This document shows positions 1 to 9,057 of a stretch of DNA of 64,000 bases, piece after piece. The notes beneath the pieces are model-generated. The model saw only the letters and a program-made list of their open reading frames with translations, did not search any database and was not told the DNA's origin. Origin of the DNA: Streptomyces sp. F63 (GTDB lineage Bacteria; Actinomycetota; Actinomycetes; Streptomycetales; Streptomycetaceae); the NCBI RefSeq assembly GCF_018070345.1, contig NZ_JAGPXX010000018.1, forward strand, positions 1 through 64,000, given 5' to 3'. Made by a program: the position numbers and the translations under genes. Numbering within the stretch: position 1 is the first letter of the stretch; every line of letters starts with the position of its first letter.

Positions 1-154
1 AACCGCAGTTCACGAACATCGCTGGAGAGCCCGTTGCGGTTAACGCCGCACGACGGGTTCGGGAGGAGGCCGCTGGGAAAAGGACCAGCCCTGCGGGCTG
101 GCACCTCGCCCGGCGGCCCACCTCACGTGTGCCTTCCCCCGCCGCTTCGCAGCA

Positions 155-190
155 CTCGGCCCCGCCGAGCCGAAGCCCGGCGGGGCCGAG
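155..190 (-). terminator. Rho-independent-type hairpin after the FG-GAP gene
   Basis: A perfect 13-bp stem (155-167 with 178-190) closes a 10-nt loop about 75 nt downstream of the stop codon of the minus-strand FG-GAP gene. A smaller 7-bp hairpin lies at 85-101. There is no T tract, which is usual for high-GC actinobacteria. The first 265 bases of the window contain no convincing gene. Confidence 0.6.
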
Positions 191-265
191 AAGAGCCTGC
201 CTCCGCATTGACCAACAGCGTCCCCGGATGGTCCCCCGGGGACTCGTGTCGTACGGCGGCGGCGG

Positions 266-2473
266 TTACCGGGCCGAGTACCCGAAGCGGTTGCCGTTGG
301 CCGGGAGTCCGTCCTGGCCCGGCTGGTACGTGGTCGCGGGCCCGCTCGTACCGCCCGGTACGACGTTCGGGAAGGGCAGGACGTGCAGGGCCCCCGTCGC
401 GGCGGGCCCGTAGGGCATACCGGCGTAGAGGTTCCGCGGAGTGAAGTGGATGCTCGCGCCCAGCTTGTCGCCCTCACCGGGGGACCCGGGGATGCCGTCG
501 CCGTCACCGGCCTCGATCCACCGGTCGTTGGCGCCTGCCGCATCCATCAGCGAGAAGGTGTGGATGGCGCCGGCGTCGGTGACGCCCGCGAGGTCCTCAC
601 CGGGGGCGCCCACGGCGATCTTCAGGGTGGCGGCGGAACCGGCCTTCCGGGGCGCGGTGTTGACCGCGCTGAGGGACGAGCCCACGTGGTCGCCGGCCTC
701 GATCGTGCCGGAGCGGTCGTCGGTCCCGGAGCCCTGGTTGAGCGCGTGCATGTAGTCCCAGGTGCCGTTGGCCCTGATGTGCACGAGCATGACGTTGCCC
801 GCGCCGGCCAGCTGCCCGGCGCCGCTCTCGGGGGCCAGGGCCTCGCCGGGTGCGCCGATCGCGAGGATCGAGTCGGTGGCCGTGGCCGCGGCGGACGGGC
901 GGTAGGCGACCAGCGCGAGGGCCTGACCGAACTGGTCCCCGGCCTCGGCGCCGCCGCTGATCTGCTCGTCGTCCTGGTCCATGCCCGTGACCACGGTGGG
1001 CCGTCCGTCGGCGTCCAGTTCGTGGCTGAGCACGGCCAGGTTGCCGGCGTTCGCGTCACCGCCGATGGCGTCACCGGGAGCGCCGATGGCGATGAAGCCG
1101 GAGTCGCCCGTGACGGACGTGCCGAAGGCGTCGTTGGCCTCGGCCGCGCCGGGGACGTTCGAAGTGTCCTGGTGGATGACGATGCTGGTGTCGCCGTGCA
1201 CGTAGAAGGCACCGCCCGCCTCGGTGAGCGAGCCGAGCGCCTCGCCCGGCGTGCCGATCAGGATCCACGGCTTGCCCTCGGCGGTGGTGCCCGCAGCGAG
1301 GGAGGCGCCCATCCGGTCGCCGTCCTCGGGCGCGGAGCCGCCGAGGGAGCCGTTGCCGGAGCCCTGTTCGAGGTGGCGGGCGGCCGGGCCGCTGCCGAGG
1401 CCGTTCCTGCCCCCGAACAGGATGTCGACGAAGCCGGCGTCGACCGCGCTGCCGACGTTCTCCTCGGGCGCCGAGACGACGAGGTCGGTGTAGCCGTCCT
1501 CGTTGTAGTCGACGGTCGCGAGCTGCTTGCCGAAGTGGTCTCCGGCCTCGGCGCCGCCGGGCACCCAGTCGAGGTCCTGGGTGATCTCGGCGGTGCCCTT
1601 GCCGCCGCCGTGGAGGACACGGACGAGGCCGGCGGTGGTGACGCCGCCGACCGTGGCCATCGGGTCGCCGATGGCGATGTCCTCGATGCCGTCACCGTTG
1701 AAGTCGGCGATGCGAGTGGCGCCGGCCTTCTCGTCGATCCAGGAGGCGAGGTCGTCGACGCGCGCGATGACACCGGCGGTGGAGGTCTGGGTCTCGTCGA
1801 TGCCGAGGCAGCCGCCCTGGAAGGACTGGCTGTTGAGGCCGACGAGCCTGCCGCCGGAGATGACCGGGCCGCCGGCGTCGCCCATGCAGGCGGCCGAGCC
1901 GTTCTTGCCGGTGACGCCCGCGGAGGTGGCCGCGGTGGAGTCGACGCCGTAGGTGCCCGTGTGCAGCTTGAGCGGTGCCCATGCGGTCTTCGTACGGCCG
2001 TATCCGGCGAAGACCAGCTCCGCACCGGCCGAGGGGGCGGTGGTGGCGAGCCGGGCCGGGGCGACGTTGGCGACGGGCCGGTTGAGGCGGGCCAGGACCA
2101 CATCGCGGTCCGTGCGCGGCACGATCTCGACGACGCGGCGCTCGGCGCCCTGCGTGCCGGAGAGGTCGGAGCGGCCGATGACGGCGGTGGTCGTCTCGGC
2201 GGGGACGCCGGCCGGGACGGCGAGCGAGGCGGCCGGGTCCTCGGCGAAGCAACTGGCAGCGGTGAGCAACCACTCGGCGTCGACGAGGACGGCGGAGCAG
2301 CCGCGGTCGTGGGCGCCGATGGTGATCTGCGCGGTGTAGGCATGGGTGGTGTCCGAGTCGGCGACCGGCGTGCCGCCGGCAATGGCGGCGGCGGGTGCCG
2401 CGCTCAGCGCGAGCGACCCGGCGGCCAGGACCGCGCAGAGCGCGGCCGGGCGGGGACGTCTGACGGAAGACAT
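266..2473 (-). CDS. Secreted trypsin-fold pseudoprotease with FG-GAP repeats
   Basis: About 735 residues. The ATG at 2473 is preferred over the open frame further upstream because it follows a GGGGAAA ribosome-binding stretch and begins a classic signal peptide (MSSVRRPRP, then an Ala/Leu core ending AAPAAAIAGG). Residues ~30-250 are a chymotrypsin-like (S1) domain starting at the mature IAGG motif. However, the catalytic His motif TAAHC reads TAASC and the catalytic Ser motif GDSGGP reads GDAGGP; only the Asp region (TDRDVVLARL) is retained. The remaining ~480 residues carry repeated FG-GAP/integrin-alpha-like units, for example DFNGDGIEDIAIGDP and DYNEDGYTDLVVSAP, which are Ca-binding DxDxDG-type loops folding as a beta-propeller. 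Loss of both residues predicts an exported binding protein rather than a protease. The trypsin plus FG-GAP pairing is known in Streptomyces; the partner here is unknown. Confidence 0.85.
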   Translation of the reverse strand: MSSVRRPRPAALCAVLAAGSLALSAAPAAAIAGGTPVADSDTTHAYTAQITIGAHDRGCSAVLVDAEWLLTAASCFAEDPAASLAVPAGVPAETTTAVIGRSDLSGTQGAERRVVEIVPRTDRDVVLARLNRPVANVAPARLATTAPSAGAELVFAGYGRTKTAWAPLKLHTGTYGVDSTAATSAGVTGKNGSAACMGDAGGPVISGGRLVGLNSQSFQGGCLGIDETQTSTAGVIARVDDLASWIDEKAGATRIADFNGDGIEDIAIGDPMATVGGVTTAGLVRVLHGGGKGTAEITQDLDWVPGGAEAGDHFGKQLATVDYNEDGYTDLVVSAPEENVGSAVDAGFVDILFGGRNGLGSGPAARHLEQGSGNGSLGGSAPEDGDRMGASLAAGTTAEGKPWILIGTPGEALGSLTEAGGAFYVHGDTSIVIHQDTSNVPGAAEANDAFGTSVTGDSGFIAIGAPGDAIGGDANAGNLAVLSHELDADGRPTVVTGMDQDDEQISGGAEAGDQFGQALALVAYRPSAAATATDSILAIGAPGEALAPESGAGQLAGAGNVMLVHIRANGTWDYMHALNQGSGTDDRSGTIEAGDHVGSSLSAVNTAPRKAGSAATLKIAVGAPGEDLAGVTDAGAIHTFSLMDAAGANDRWIEAGDGDGIPGSPGEGDKLGASIHFTPRNLYAGMPYGPAATGALHVLPFPNVVPGGTSGPATTYQPGQDGLPANGNRFGYSAR

Positions 2474-2507
2474 ACGAGTGGTTTCCCCAATCACAGGGCA
2501 GCGCCTT

Positions 2508-3014
2508 TTAGTTGGTGATGCGGATTTCGACCAGGACGTGCTCGCGGCCGTCGACGGACTCGCCGACGCCCTTCCACGTGTCCGCGGGGATGTCGTACTG
2601 GACATGGTCGTTCTCGGCGGTCATCTCCAGATGGGTGTTGGTGGAGTCATCCGTCTTCACCCCGTGCACCGAGGGGAGTTCGAGGGTCAGGAAGCCCTCG
2701 TCGGCGGTGACCTCGAAGCAGACGTCCTCGTGGTCGCGCGCGAGGAACTGCAGGAGGTTGTCCCCGCCGGCGCAGTCGGCGAGCAGGATGTGGCCGTCGC
2801 CGCGCTTGAGGACGACGTTCTGCTCGGCCAGGATCTTGTCGGCGTTCGGGTAGTTGTAGTCCTCGACGGCGTAGCCGGGCGCGGCCTCGGCGACGGTCTC
2901 GGTGGAGGGCCCGGAGGCGGCACCCGCGCCGCCCTGGGCGAGTACGGCCCATGCGAGGGCGCCGGTGGCGGCCGCGGCACCCAGAATGCGTACGAATGCG
3001 CTGTGTGTCTTCAT
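2508..3014 (-). CDS. Small exported protein of unknown function
   Basis: 168 residues from the ATG at 3014 (MKTHSAFVRILGAAA). This start is chosen over upstream in-frame codons because it begins a typical Sec signal peptide with a probable cut after GGAGAAS. The mature part is acidic and looks beta-rich, with a Cys pair around residues 85 and 100 (DCAGGD and EDVCFEV). I recognise no catalytic motif or family. It lies 34 nt upstream of the trypsin/FG-GAP gene on the same strand, so the two may be cotranscribed and act together outside the cell. Confidence 0.75.
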   Translation of the reverse strand: MKTHSAFVRILGAAAATGALAWAVLAQGGAGAASGPSTETVAEAAPGYAVEDYNYPNADKILAEQNVVLKRGDGHILLADCAGGDNLLQFLARDHEDVCFEVTADEGFLTLELPSVHGVKTDDSTNTHLEMTAENDHVQYDIPADTWKGVGESVDGREHVLVEIRITN

Positions 3015-3290
3015 CACAGTCCTGGAAAGTCGACAGTTTTTGGGGTCAAGTCCCTTGTGGGAGCGGACGTTTGGTGAGCACTTACGATTCCCGGAAAATG
3101 GTTGGGAACCGGGTGGCCGGTGAGTACGGATCGTTATTCGCGGCACGCTCGGGAAAGGCTGTAGTGGTCTTCGTAACGACTTCGCGGCAGCTCGTGGCGC
3201 GGCCCGCCGGGAGGCGCCGGGGAAGGAAAGGAAAAGGGCGCGAAGGCGAACTCCGCGACGCGACCTCAACGCCCTGCGCCGTCAGGCCGC

Positions 3291-3677
3291 TCAGCTTGTC
3301 CTGGTGAGCTCCTGCGTGACCGGCCCGTCCGGATCGGACTGGAAATACAGCGTGTCCTGGTCGTCTACGTAGAGCTGGATCCCGCCGGTCCTGCCGAGCC
3401 CGCCGTCCTTGACGATCAAGTACACGAAATCGCTCGAAGTGTCCGGGTCCTCGTAATCCCAGCTGCCGCTGAAATCGACCGGATCCGTGCCCTTGCGCGT
3501 CGTCACACCGGTGGCAGAGAACGAACCGTCGGCCGAGAGCTCGATCTGCCCGCCGTCGTCGCTGCGGTACACACCGGGCAGCTTCTCCGGGTCGACCGCC
3601 GCCGAGCACCCCGAGACGAGCACCGCGGAAGCGGCAAGCACGGCGAAGAGATGCCGCCCACGTGTCTTCTTGCGCAT
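3291..3677 (-). CDS. Putative lipoprotein
   Basis: 128 residues. The N-terminus MRKKTRGRHLFAVLAASAVL is followed by a lipobox LVSGC, so the protein should be lipidated and anchored on the outer face of the membrane. The mature domain (GVYRSDDGGQIELSADGSF ... FSGSWDYED) resembles small beta-barrel lipocalin-like or META-like extracytoplasmic domains, but I cannot assign a family. The ATG at 3677 shares its A with the TGA stop of the ALF-repeat gene (TGATG), and an in-frame GTG sits just before it at 3680. Translation is therefore probably coupled to that gene, and the lipoprotein may assist or protect against the exported ALF protein. Confidence 0.8.
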   Translation of the reverse strand: MRKKTRGRHLFAVLAASAVLVSGCSAAVDPEKLPGVYRSDDGGQIELSADGSFSATGVTTRKGTDPVDFSGSWDYEDPDTSSDFVYLIVKDGGLGRTGGIQLYVDDQDTLYFQSDPDGPVTQELTRTS

Positions 3678-6600
3678 CACGGTCCCAACGTAACGTTGAA
3701 CTCGATCACCTGGGTCTTGGGCGACATCGGCCCCTCGTCACCGACGACCTTGTCGACGAACGCGCCCACGGTGTCGCTCCACAGGTCCGTGTACCCGATG
3801 ACCGGCGGGTGCGTCGCCGACTCGATGTCCGATTCGTTGTACGCGGTGTAGCGCCAGGTGACTGATCCGTCCGGGTTCTCCCGGATGGGGGTCATGCGGA
3901 CCTGGTGCGAGCCCAGGAACGTGTAGGCGAGGTTGCCGGTGAGCCCGCCCGTGGTGAGCGTTCCGTAGTCCGTGAGGTACTTGCCCGCCCCTTCGGGACC
4001 GCTGAGCTTGTAGTCGTTCATGTAGGTGTGGCCCAGCTCGTAGTTCCCGGTCCGCTGCAATTCCCTGAGGAAGTACTGAAGCACCTCCTTCGTGTGTTCG
4101 TGCTCGCGGTAGATGCCGGTGAACTCGTCGTTCGGGCCGAAGCACTGCAGCCTGGGGCCGGTACCGGTGAGCCAGCTCCATCCCAGCTCCCACGGGTTGT
4201 TGGTGTTGCGGTGCTCGATCGGGTCGCCGAACGGTGTGAGGCAGCTCTCGGCGCCGTCGGGCAGGCCGGTCTTGCCGTCGATCGGCACCTTCGAGTTGTT
4301 GATCGCGTCCTGGGCCGCCTGCCGGATCGCGGCCTGGATGACCTCGGCCCACGCCTCGGTCGCGGCGAGGGCCGCCTCGGCGAAGGACTTGCCTGCCGCG
4401 AGCTCGGCCTGCCGGGCGCGCGTGGCGGAGGCCCGCGCGTCCGCGGCGTAGGACGCGGCCGTCTCGGCGGAGCGGACGGCCCGGTTCGCCGCGTCCCGCG
4501 CGACACTGCTCGCCTTACGGGCTTCAGCGGCGGCGTTGGCCGCGGTCCTCGCGGACTGCGCGGCGGCCGCAGCGGAGGCTTCGGCGGCCTCCGCGTTCTG
4601 CCGGGCCTCCTCGGCGGAGGCCCTGGCGTCGTTCGCCCAGCCCTCGGCCTTGCCGGCCCAGTCGGCGGCATCCTCGGCGGCCTGGCGCGCGATGGCCGCG
4701 GCCTCGGAGGCCCGCGCCGCGTCCTCCCAAGCGTCCTCGGCGAGCTTCGCCGCCCGCGCGATCGCCGCCCGGATCGCGCTGATGTGCGTGGCGTGATCGT
4801 GGTCGATCCGCGCGAACTCGTGCTGCGTGGTGCCGATGAACTGGCGCAGCATGTGTGTGTCGCCTTCGAGCGCGACCTGCGCCGCGGCCCGTACGTACGG
4901 GCCGCCGCTCTCCAGGAGCGTGGTGGCCGCCACCTTGTCGTCCTCGTGGACGGCCGCGGCGCGCTCCACGTGCAGGAAAGTGTGCAGCGCCTCGGCGGAG
5001 CCGTCCGTCAGGGCGGCCTCGGCGGCACGCCGTACGGCGGTACCGGTGGAGGGATCCGCGAGGAGCGTGGTGATCTCCACCTCGTTGTCGTCCCTGGCCG
5101 CCTCGACCGCGCCCTTCTCCAGGAAGGTCCTGATGGTGGCGGCGTCCTCGGTCTGCAGCGCCGCCGCGGCCGCCGTGGCCACGTCCTGCGTGGAGATCGC
5201 GGCGATGGCCGCGGTGAACTCCGCGTTGTCCTGGCGCAGGGCGATCAGCCGGTCGGCCTCGATCCAGCGCAGTACGTCCTCGTCCACGCCGGCCAGCGCG
5301 TACGCGGCGGCCTCCCGGGTCCACGTACCCGACCCGTCGAGCAGCTGGAGGGCGGCCTGCCGCCCCTTGCTCACGGCCTCCCCGGTCCGGCCGTCCTTGA
5401 GCGCCGCCTCCATCGCGGTGATCAGCACGACGAGTTCCGCGGACAGCCGTGCCTCCTGCGTACGCTCCCGGTTGGCGCGCTCCAGACGGTCGGTCTCCTC
5501 GACCCGCTGCTGCCTGGCGATCTCGACCGCTTCCTCGGTCTCCTCGTTGAGCCGCGCGATCTCGGCTTCCCTGGCCTCCTGCTCGACCGTACGCGCCTCG
5601 GTGACAGCGTCGTACGCCTTGTTCGCGGCTTCCACCGCGGCGTTCGCGGCGATGGTGGAGCGGTTGGCGTAGTCCACGGCCTCGCCGGCGTGCCGGGCCG
5701 CTTCCTCGGCGGCATCGGCCGCCTTCTCCGCGTGGTCGGCCGCGCTGTCGGCGGCGGCGGACGCGGTACGCGCGGCGGCGGCCGACCTGCGGGAGAGGGC
5801 CGAGGCCCGGTTCGCGGCCGCCGTGGCCCGGCCGGCGGCGGCCTCCGCGATGGCAGCCTGGCGCTGCGCCTCGGCGGCCTCGGACTGCGCGGCACCGGCG
5901 GACGCGGCGGCGTCGGCCGAAGCGCGCGCGGCGGCGGCGGAGTTGACCGCGGCACCCGCGGCGGCGTTGCCCGCGGACTCGGCCGCATCGGAGGCGAGGG
6001 CCGCGAGCTCGGCCTTCGCGGCCACGGTGCGCACCCAGTTCACCATGAGCCGCGCCGCCTGCGCCGCCCGGTTGGCGGCCTCGGCCATGTTCGCGTTCTT
6101 GGAGGCGCTGATCGCGGCGCGGTAGGCACGAGACGCGGCGCGCCCCGCAGTGGCGGCGGCTGCCGCTGCGGCGTTCGCGGCGGCCACCGAACGCCGGGCC
6201 GCGGCCTGCGCGGTGCGCGAGGCGGACACCGCGGTCGACGCGGCGGCCGCGGCACCCTGGGCGGCCCGTGCCGCCTTGTTCGCGGCCCTGGCCGAGCGCT
6301 GCACGTCCTGCTCGGCGGCCTGCGCCTCGGCCTTCGCCTCCAGCGCAGCCGCCTTGGCCTTCCCGGCGGCCTGGACTGCCTGCTCGGACAGCTCGACCGC
6401 TTCGTCGGTCTTGCGCTCGGCGCGCCGCCCCTCCGACTCCACGATCTTGACCAGCTGCTGGATCTCCGCCGACTCCTCGTCCCGCGCCCGGGCGATGTAC
6501 TGCCCGGTCGTCAGGAACCACTGGATCGCCCGCGGTGATCCGTCGTCGAGCGCCCGCTCCGCGTACTCCCGCACCTGCGGCGAGGCGGTCACGAGGATGG

Positions 6601-7195
6601 AGGTCACCTGGACGCGCTGGTCCTCGTCGTGTGCGACGTACTGCCCGGTGCCGAGGAAGTCCCGCAGGGCGAAGTCCGTACCGGTCGTGAGCGCCTCGGA
6701 GGATTCACGCTTCACGGCCTTGCCGCCATGCGCGTTGACCGTGGTCACGGCCACTTCGAGGTCTTCGTGCACCGCCGTCTCGAAGCCGCCCTGCAGATAG
6801 GCGGCGACCGCCGCGTCCCCGCCGGACAGCGCCTGCCCGATCCCGGCTCGCGTCGCCTTGCCCGCGTTGACCAGGGCCTCGGTGAGCGTGAACCGGTTGT
6901 CCTCGGCCGTGGCCGCCGGCAGCCTCTCGCCGAGGAACGTGGCCACGTCGTCCGCGCTGCCCACGAGCGCCGCCGCCGCGGCCGTGCGCACCGCGCGGCC
7001 GCCGGTCCGGTACGCCTGCACGGCCTTCCCGCGGTCGGTATCGGGCAGCCGTATACCGCCATCGGCCGCGGCCGTGCCCGCCGCGTGCGCGGGCCGGGAC
7101 CCGAACGCCCCCAGGGGGAGCGCGGTGCCTGCGGCGATCCCGCCTAAAATGGCCAGTGACTGGCGTCTGCTGAATATCCTTGGTGATGGTGACAC
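3677..7195 (-). CDS. Tat-exported ALF-repeat, alanine-rich coiled-coil protein
   Basis: 1,172 residues from a GTG at 7195, chosen because GAGGGGAG lies ~6 nt upstream and the protein then begins SPSPRIFSRRQSLAILGG, a twin-arginine signal. Residues ~35-260 and ~600-800 carry ALF-type short repeats of about 50 residues (for example ALVGSADDVATFLGERLP and ALTTGTDFALRDFLGTGQYVA). The middle (~260-560) and a later block (~820-960) are very Ala/Glu/Arg-rich heptad-like sequence, probably long coiled coils. The last ~200 residues (from about SCLTPFGDPIEHRNTNN) are compositionally ordinary, contain Cys, Trp and Tyr, and form a distinct C-terminal domain I do not recognise. ALF-repeat proteins in actinobacteria often carry variable C-terminal effector domains. 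One TTA codon (7145-7147) falls in the signal peptide. The lipoprotein gene follows with overlapping stop and start. Confidence 0.85.
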   Translation of the reverse strand: MSPSPRIFSRRQSLAILGGIAAGTALPLGAFGSRPAHAAGTAAADGGIRLPDTDRGKAVQAYRTGGRAVRTAAAAALVGSADDVATFLGERLPAATAEDNRFTLTEALVNAGKATRAGIGQALSGGDAAVAAYLQGGFETAVHEDLEVAVTTVNAHGGKAVKRESSEALTTGTDFALRDFLGTGQYVAHDEDQRVQVTSILVTASPQVREYAERALDDGSPRAIQWFLTTGQYIARARDEESAEIQQLVKIVESEGRRAERKTDEAVELSEQAVQAAGKAKAAALEAKAEAQAAEQDVQRSARAANKAARAAQGAAAAASTAVSASRTAQAAARRSVAAANAAAAAAATAGRAASRAYRAAISASKNANMAEAANRAAQAARLMVNWVRTVAAKAELAALASDAAESAGNAAAGAAVNSAAAARASADAAASAGAAQSEAAEAQRQAAIAEAAAGRATAAANRASALSRRSAAAARTASAAADSAADHAEKAADAAEEAARHAGEAVDYANRSTIAANAAVEAANKAYDAVTEARTVEQEAREAEIARLNEETEEAVEIARQQRVEETDRLERANRERTQEARLSAELVVLITAMEAALKDGRTGEAVSKGRQAALQLLDGSGTWTREAAAYALAGVDEDVLRWIEADRLIALRQDNAEFTAAIAAISTQDVATAAAAALQTEDAATIRTFLEKGAVEAARDDNEVEITTLLADPSTGTAVRRAAEAALTDGSAEALHTFLHVERAAAVHEDDKVAATTLLESGGPYVRAAAQVALEGDTHMLRQFIGTTQHEFARIDHDHATHISAIRAAIARAAKLAEDAWEDAARASEAAAIARQAAEDAADWAGKAEGWANDARASAEEARQNAEAAEASAAAAAQSARTAANAAAEARKASSVARDAANRAVRSAETAASYAADARASATRARQAELAAGKSFAEAALAATEAWAEVIQAAIRQAAQDAINNSKVPIDGKTGLPDGAESCLTPFGDPIEHRNTNNPWELGWSWLTGTGPRLQCFGPNDEFTGIYREHEHTKEVLQYFLRELQRTGNYELGHTYMNDYKLSGPEGAGKYLTDYGTLTTGGLTGNLAYTFLGSHQVRMTPIRENPDGSVTWRYTAYNESDIESATHPPVIGYTDLWSDTVGAFVDKVVGDEGPMSPKTQVIEFNVTLGP

Positions 7196-7686
7196 CGTGA
7201 CTCCCCTCTCGGTAACGAGGGGAAATCCCGCCGCCCCCCTGCGGTCCAATTCCTTTATCGAAGCCGGTGCTTGGTGGACTCGTCCAATGCAAAAAGCGGG
7301 TGAGAATCGGGCAATCCTCGAATATCCGCCGTGATGTGTGTCACACCCTGAAAGGGTTGTGGTGATCCCGGTAACGAATCGGTGGAGACCTCGAATTGCC
7401 GTAGCGTGAATCAGCGCCGGTCGGATGCGGTTGGGCCTCCGGGGGGCATCAGGTGACGCTGTTGGTCAATTCGGGGCCGAGTGCTGCGAAGTGGCGGGTG
7501 CAGGTTCCCGCAGGCTGATCTGCTGTGGGTGATGTGCCTGGTGGCCGCCGCCACCCGCGCACGGGAGGGATTGATCGTCACCCACCGTGTGACGGAACCG
7601 CCCAGGCCGGCGGATCCGCCGTCCGGTCGGCGGGAACGGCCGCCGCGTGACCGCGCCGTCCGCGGTACGGGAGGCCATCCGGCCGG
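7196..7686. other. Intergenic region with the ALF gene promoter area
   Basis: No gene is supported in these 490 bases. The region is less GC-rich around 7240-7420 and should hold the minus-strand promoter of the ALF-repeat gene. A Crp-type site (7331-7344) is listed separately. The open frames at 7466-7846 run antisense to, or out of frame with, the DUF1330 gene and lack coding character. Confidence 0.5.
7331..7344. promoter_or_regulatory. Candidate Crp (cAMP receptor) site
   Basis: GTGATGTGTGTCAC fits the reported Streptomyces Crp motif GTG-N6-GNCAC exactly and contains the palindrome GTGTGTCACAC (7336-7346). It lies ~135 nt upstream of the GTG start of the ALF-repeat gene. A motif match alone is weak evidence because such short sites occur by chance. 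Confidence 0.4.
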
Positions 7687-8064
7687 TCAGCCGGCCCGGC
7701 GGCCCGTCCACGGAACGGTCGGCTGGAGCACGGCTTCCGTCAGGGACTGGCTGCGCAAGGCGGTGACCTGCTGGTATTCGGGGTCGGCGACCATGCGGCC
7801 GAAGACTTCGCGGCTGGGGTAGCGGACCAGCAGGACCGCGTCCCACGCCTGGCCCTCCTCGGCGACGAGCGGCGTGGTGCCGTCACCGGCGTAGAGCAGC
7901 TCGGCTCCGTAGCGTTCCAGGAACTTCTGCGTGCGCCGGGCGTATTCGGCGTACGAGGAGCGGCCGTCCTCGGTGAACCGCAGCAGGTTGAGCATGACGA
8001 CGGGCCCGCCCGGGTCCTCCGCCATCATCCGCGCGAGGTCGGCTCCCGAGGGATCGACTGCCAT
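7687..8064 (-). CDS. DUF1330-family protein
   Basis: 125 residues from the ATG at 8064, preceded by GGAAGGGGAAG; the longer frame upstream is arginine-rich and non-native. The sequence shows the ferredoxin-like DUF1330/dimeric alpha-beta-barrel pattern: GGPVVMLNLLRFTEDGRSSY, YAEYARRTQKFLERYGAELLYAGDG, WDAVLLVRYPSREVFGRMV and DPEYQQVTALRSQSLTEAVL. Family members are small cytoplasmic proteins of unclear role, related to antibiotic-monooxygenase folds. It appears to be a single-gene unit. Confidence 0.85.
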   Translation of the reverse strand: MAVDPSGADLARMMAEDPGGPVVMLNLLRFTEDGRSSYAEYARRTQKFLERYGAELLYAGDGTTPLVAEEGQAWDAVLLVRYPSREVFGRMVADPEYQQVTALRSQSLTEAVLQPTVPWTGRRAG

Positions 8065-8450
8065 CCGGCTTCCCCTTCCCGTGCTCCTGCTCCTGCTTCG
8101 TCGAGGGCGGTTTCCCATCGCCCGCCCCCGCCGCGCGGCGAGGCAGGGGATCGCACGCTCCCGCCGTGCCGCGGCGCGCCCAGCAGCTTAGGCGGACCAC
8201 ACCCACCTTGCATACCGCCCGGTCGGTCTTGGGGGTGTGCGGTGTCCATGCCGCGCCGGGGCGTCCGGTGTGCCGGGGCGGGTACGTCATGCCGGTGGGC
8301 GGGCCGCCGCACCGGCCGGGCAGGATGCGGCCGGAGCGGGGCCGGAAGAGACTGGGAACGGGCCGGCTCGTCACGGCCGGGCCCTCGCGGCCCGGACGCG
8401 GCACCGGCCGGTAAGGATCCGGCGGGACGGGGGGGGGAGAGGGCGTGATC
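8065..8450. other. Intergenic, no gene seen
   Basis: About 385 bases of GC-rich sequence between the DUF1330 gene and the 37-residue ORF. Open frames here on both strands are Pro/Arg-rich and have no ribosome binding site at a plausible start. I see no clear regulatory element. Confidence 0.4.
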
Positions 8451-8564
8451 ATGAAGAAGAACGAAGAGCGCAAGGCGACATACCTGCGGCAGAGCGGACG
8501 CAAGGAGCTCACTCCGCGCCAGCGGCGGCGGCTGGCGAAGAAGGCCGGCCAGGGCAAGGGCTGA
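8451..8564 (+). CDS. 37-residue basic protein
   Basis: The ORF reads MKKNEERKATYLRQSGRKEL, then TPRQRRRLAKKAGQGKG and a TGA. It is preceded by GGGGGAGAGGG 7-10 nt upstream of the ATG, and an in-frame GTG lies at 8445. The peptide is strongly basic and probably helical, with the TPRQRRRLxKKA pattern I associate with small conserved Streptomyces proteins of unknown role; it may bind nucleic acid. The good ribosome binding site and natural amino-acid composition, unlike nearby shadow frames, support it as real. Confidence 0.6.
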   Translation: MKKNEERKATYLRQSGRKELTPRQRRRLAKKAGQGKG

Positions 8565-9057
8565 CCGGCCGACCGGACGTTCGCCGGGCCGGGCGGCCGG
8601 AACCCCCGGGGCCGGAGGGCGACGCGCCCGTCGCCCTCCGGCTCGCCCGCCACCGCATCAGCGTCCTCTTCGCCGTGCTCCGCGACGGAACCTTCTACGG
8701 ACCCCGCAGGCCACGGATCGCTTGACGAAAGACATAGAGGCACCCCCGTCGCCGCCTGGGGCCGAGCCGGCCCGTGGCCCGGCCCTTCCGCGCCCCCGCC
8801 GTCCGGACGGTGATCCCGGCGATCGTCGTCCGGCCGACGGCCCCGGCCGGCCCTGCGTCCGGGCGGAGCGGACGGATTCCGGGAGGAAGGGCGCCGGTAG
8901 AGGTGCCGGGGCAGGGGCACGGGCGGGGGCACGGGCGGGACGGAAGGCGCCGGGCCGGGCCGATGAGCGGCCTCGGCCCGGCGCCGGACGATCACTGTCC
9001 GACCACTGTCCGACCACTGTCCGACCAGTGTCCGATCAGTGCGCCGTCACCGGCCGG
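8565..9057. other. Intergenic, low complexity
   Basis: Nearly 500 bases without a credible gene. It contains runs of (gggcac)-like low complexity around 8905-8945 and an 11-bp tandem repeat at 8990-9044. The reading frames across it are Pro/Arg/Gly-rich. Confidence 0.4.
8990..9044. repeat. 11-bp tandem repeat, 5 copies
   Basis: Units of GAYCACTGTCC: gatcactgtcc, gaccactgtcc twice, gaccagtgtcc and the degenerate gatcagtgcgc. The array sits 13 nt beyond the stop codon of the exported duplicated protein gene (9058), so it may be transcribed as its 3' tail. Confidence 0.8.

Noticed and set aside
383..2518. 711-residue plus-strand frame opposite the FG-GAP gene
   Set aside because: Shadow of the third-position bias; Gly/Val/Arg-rich with no motif.
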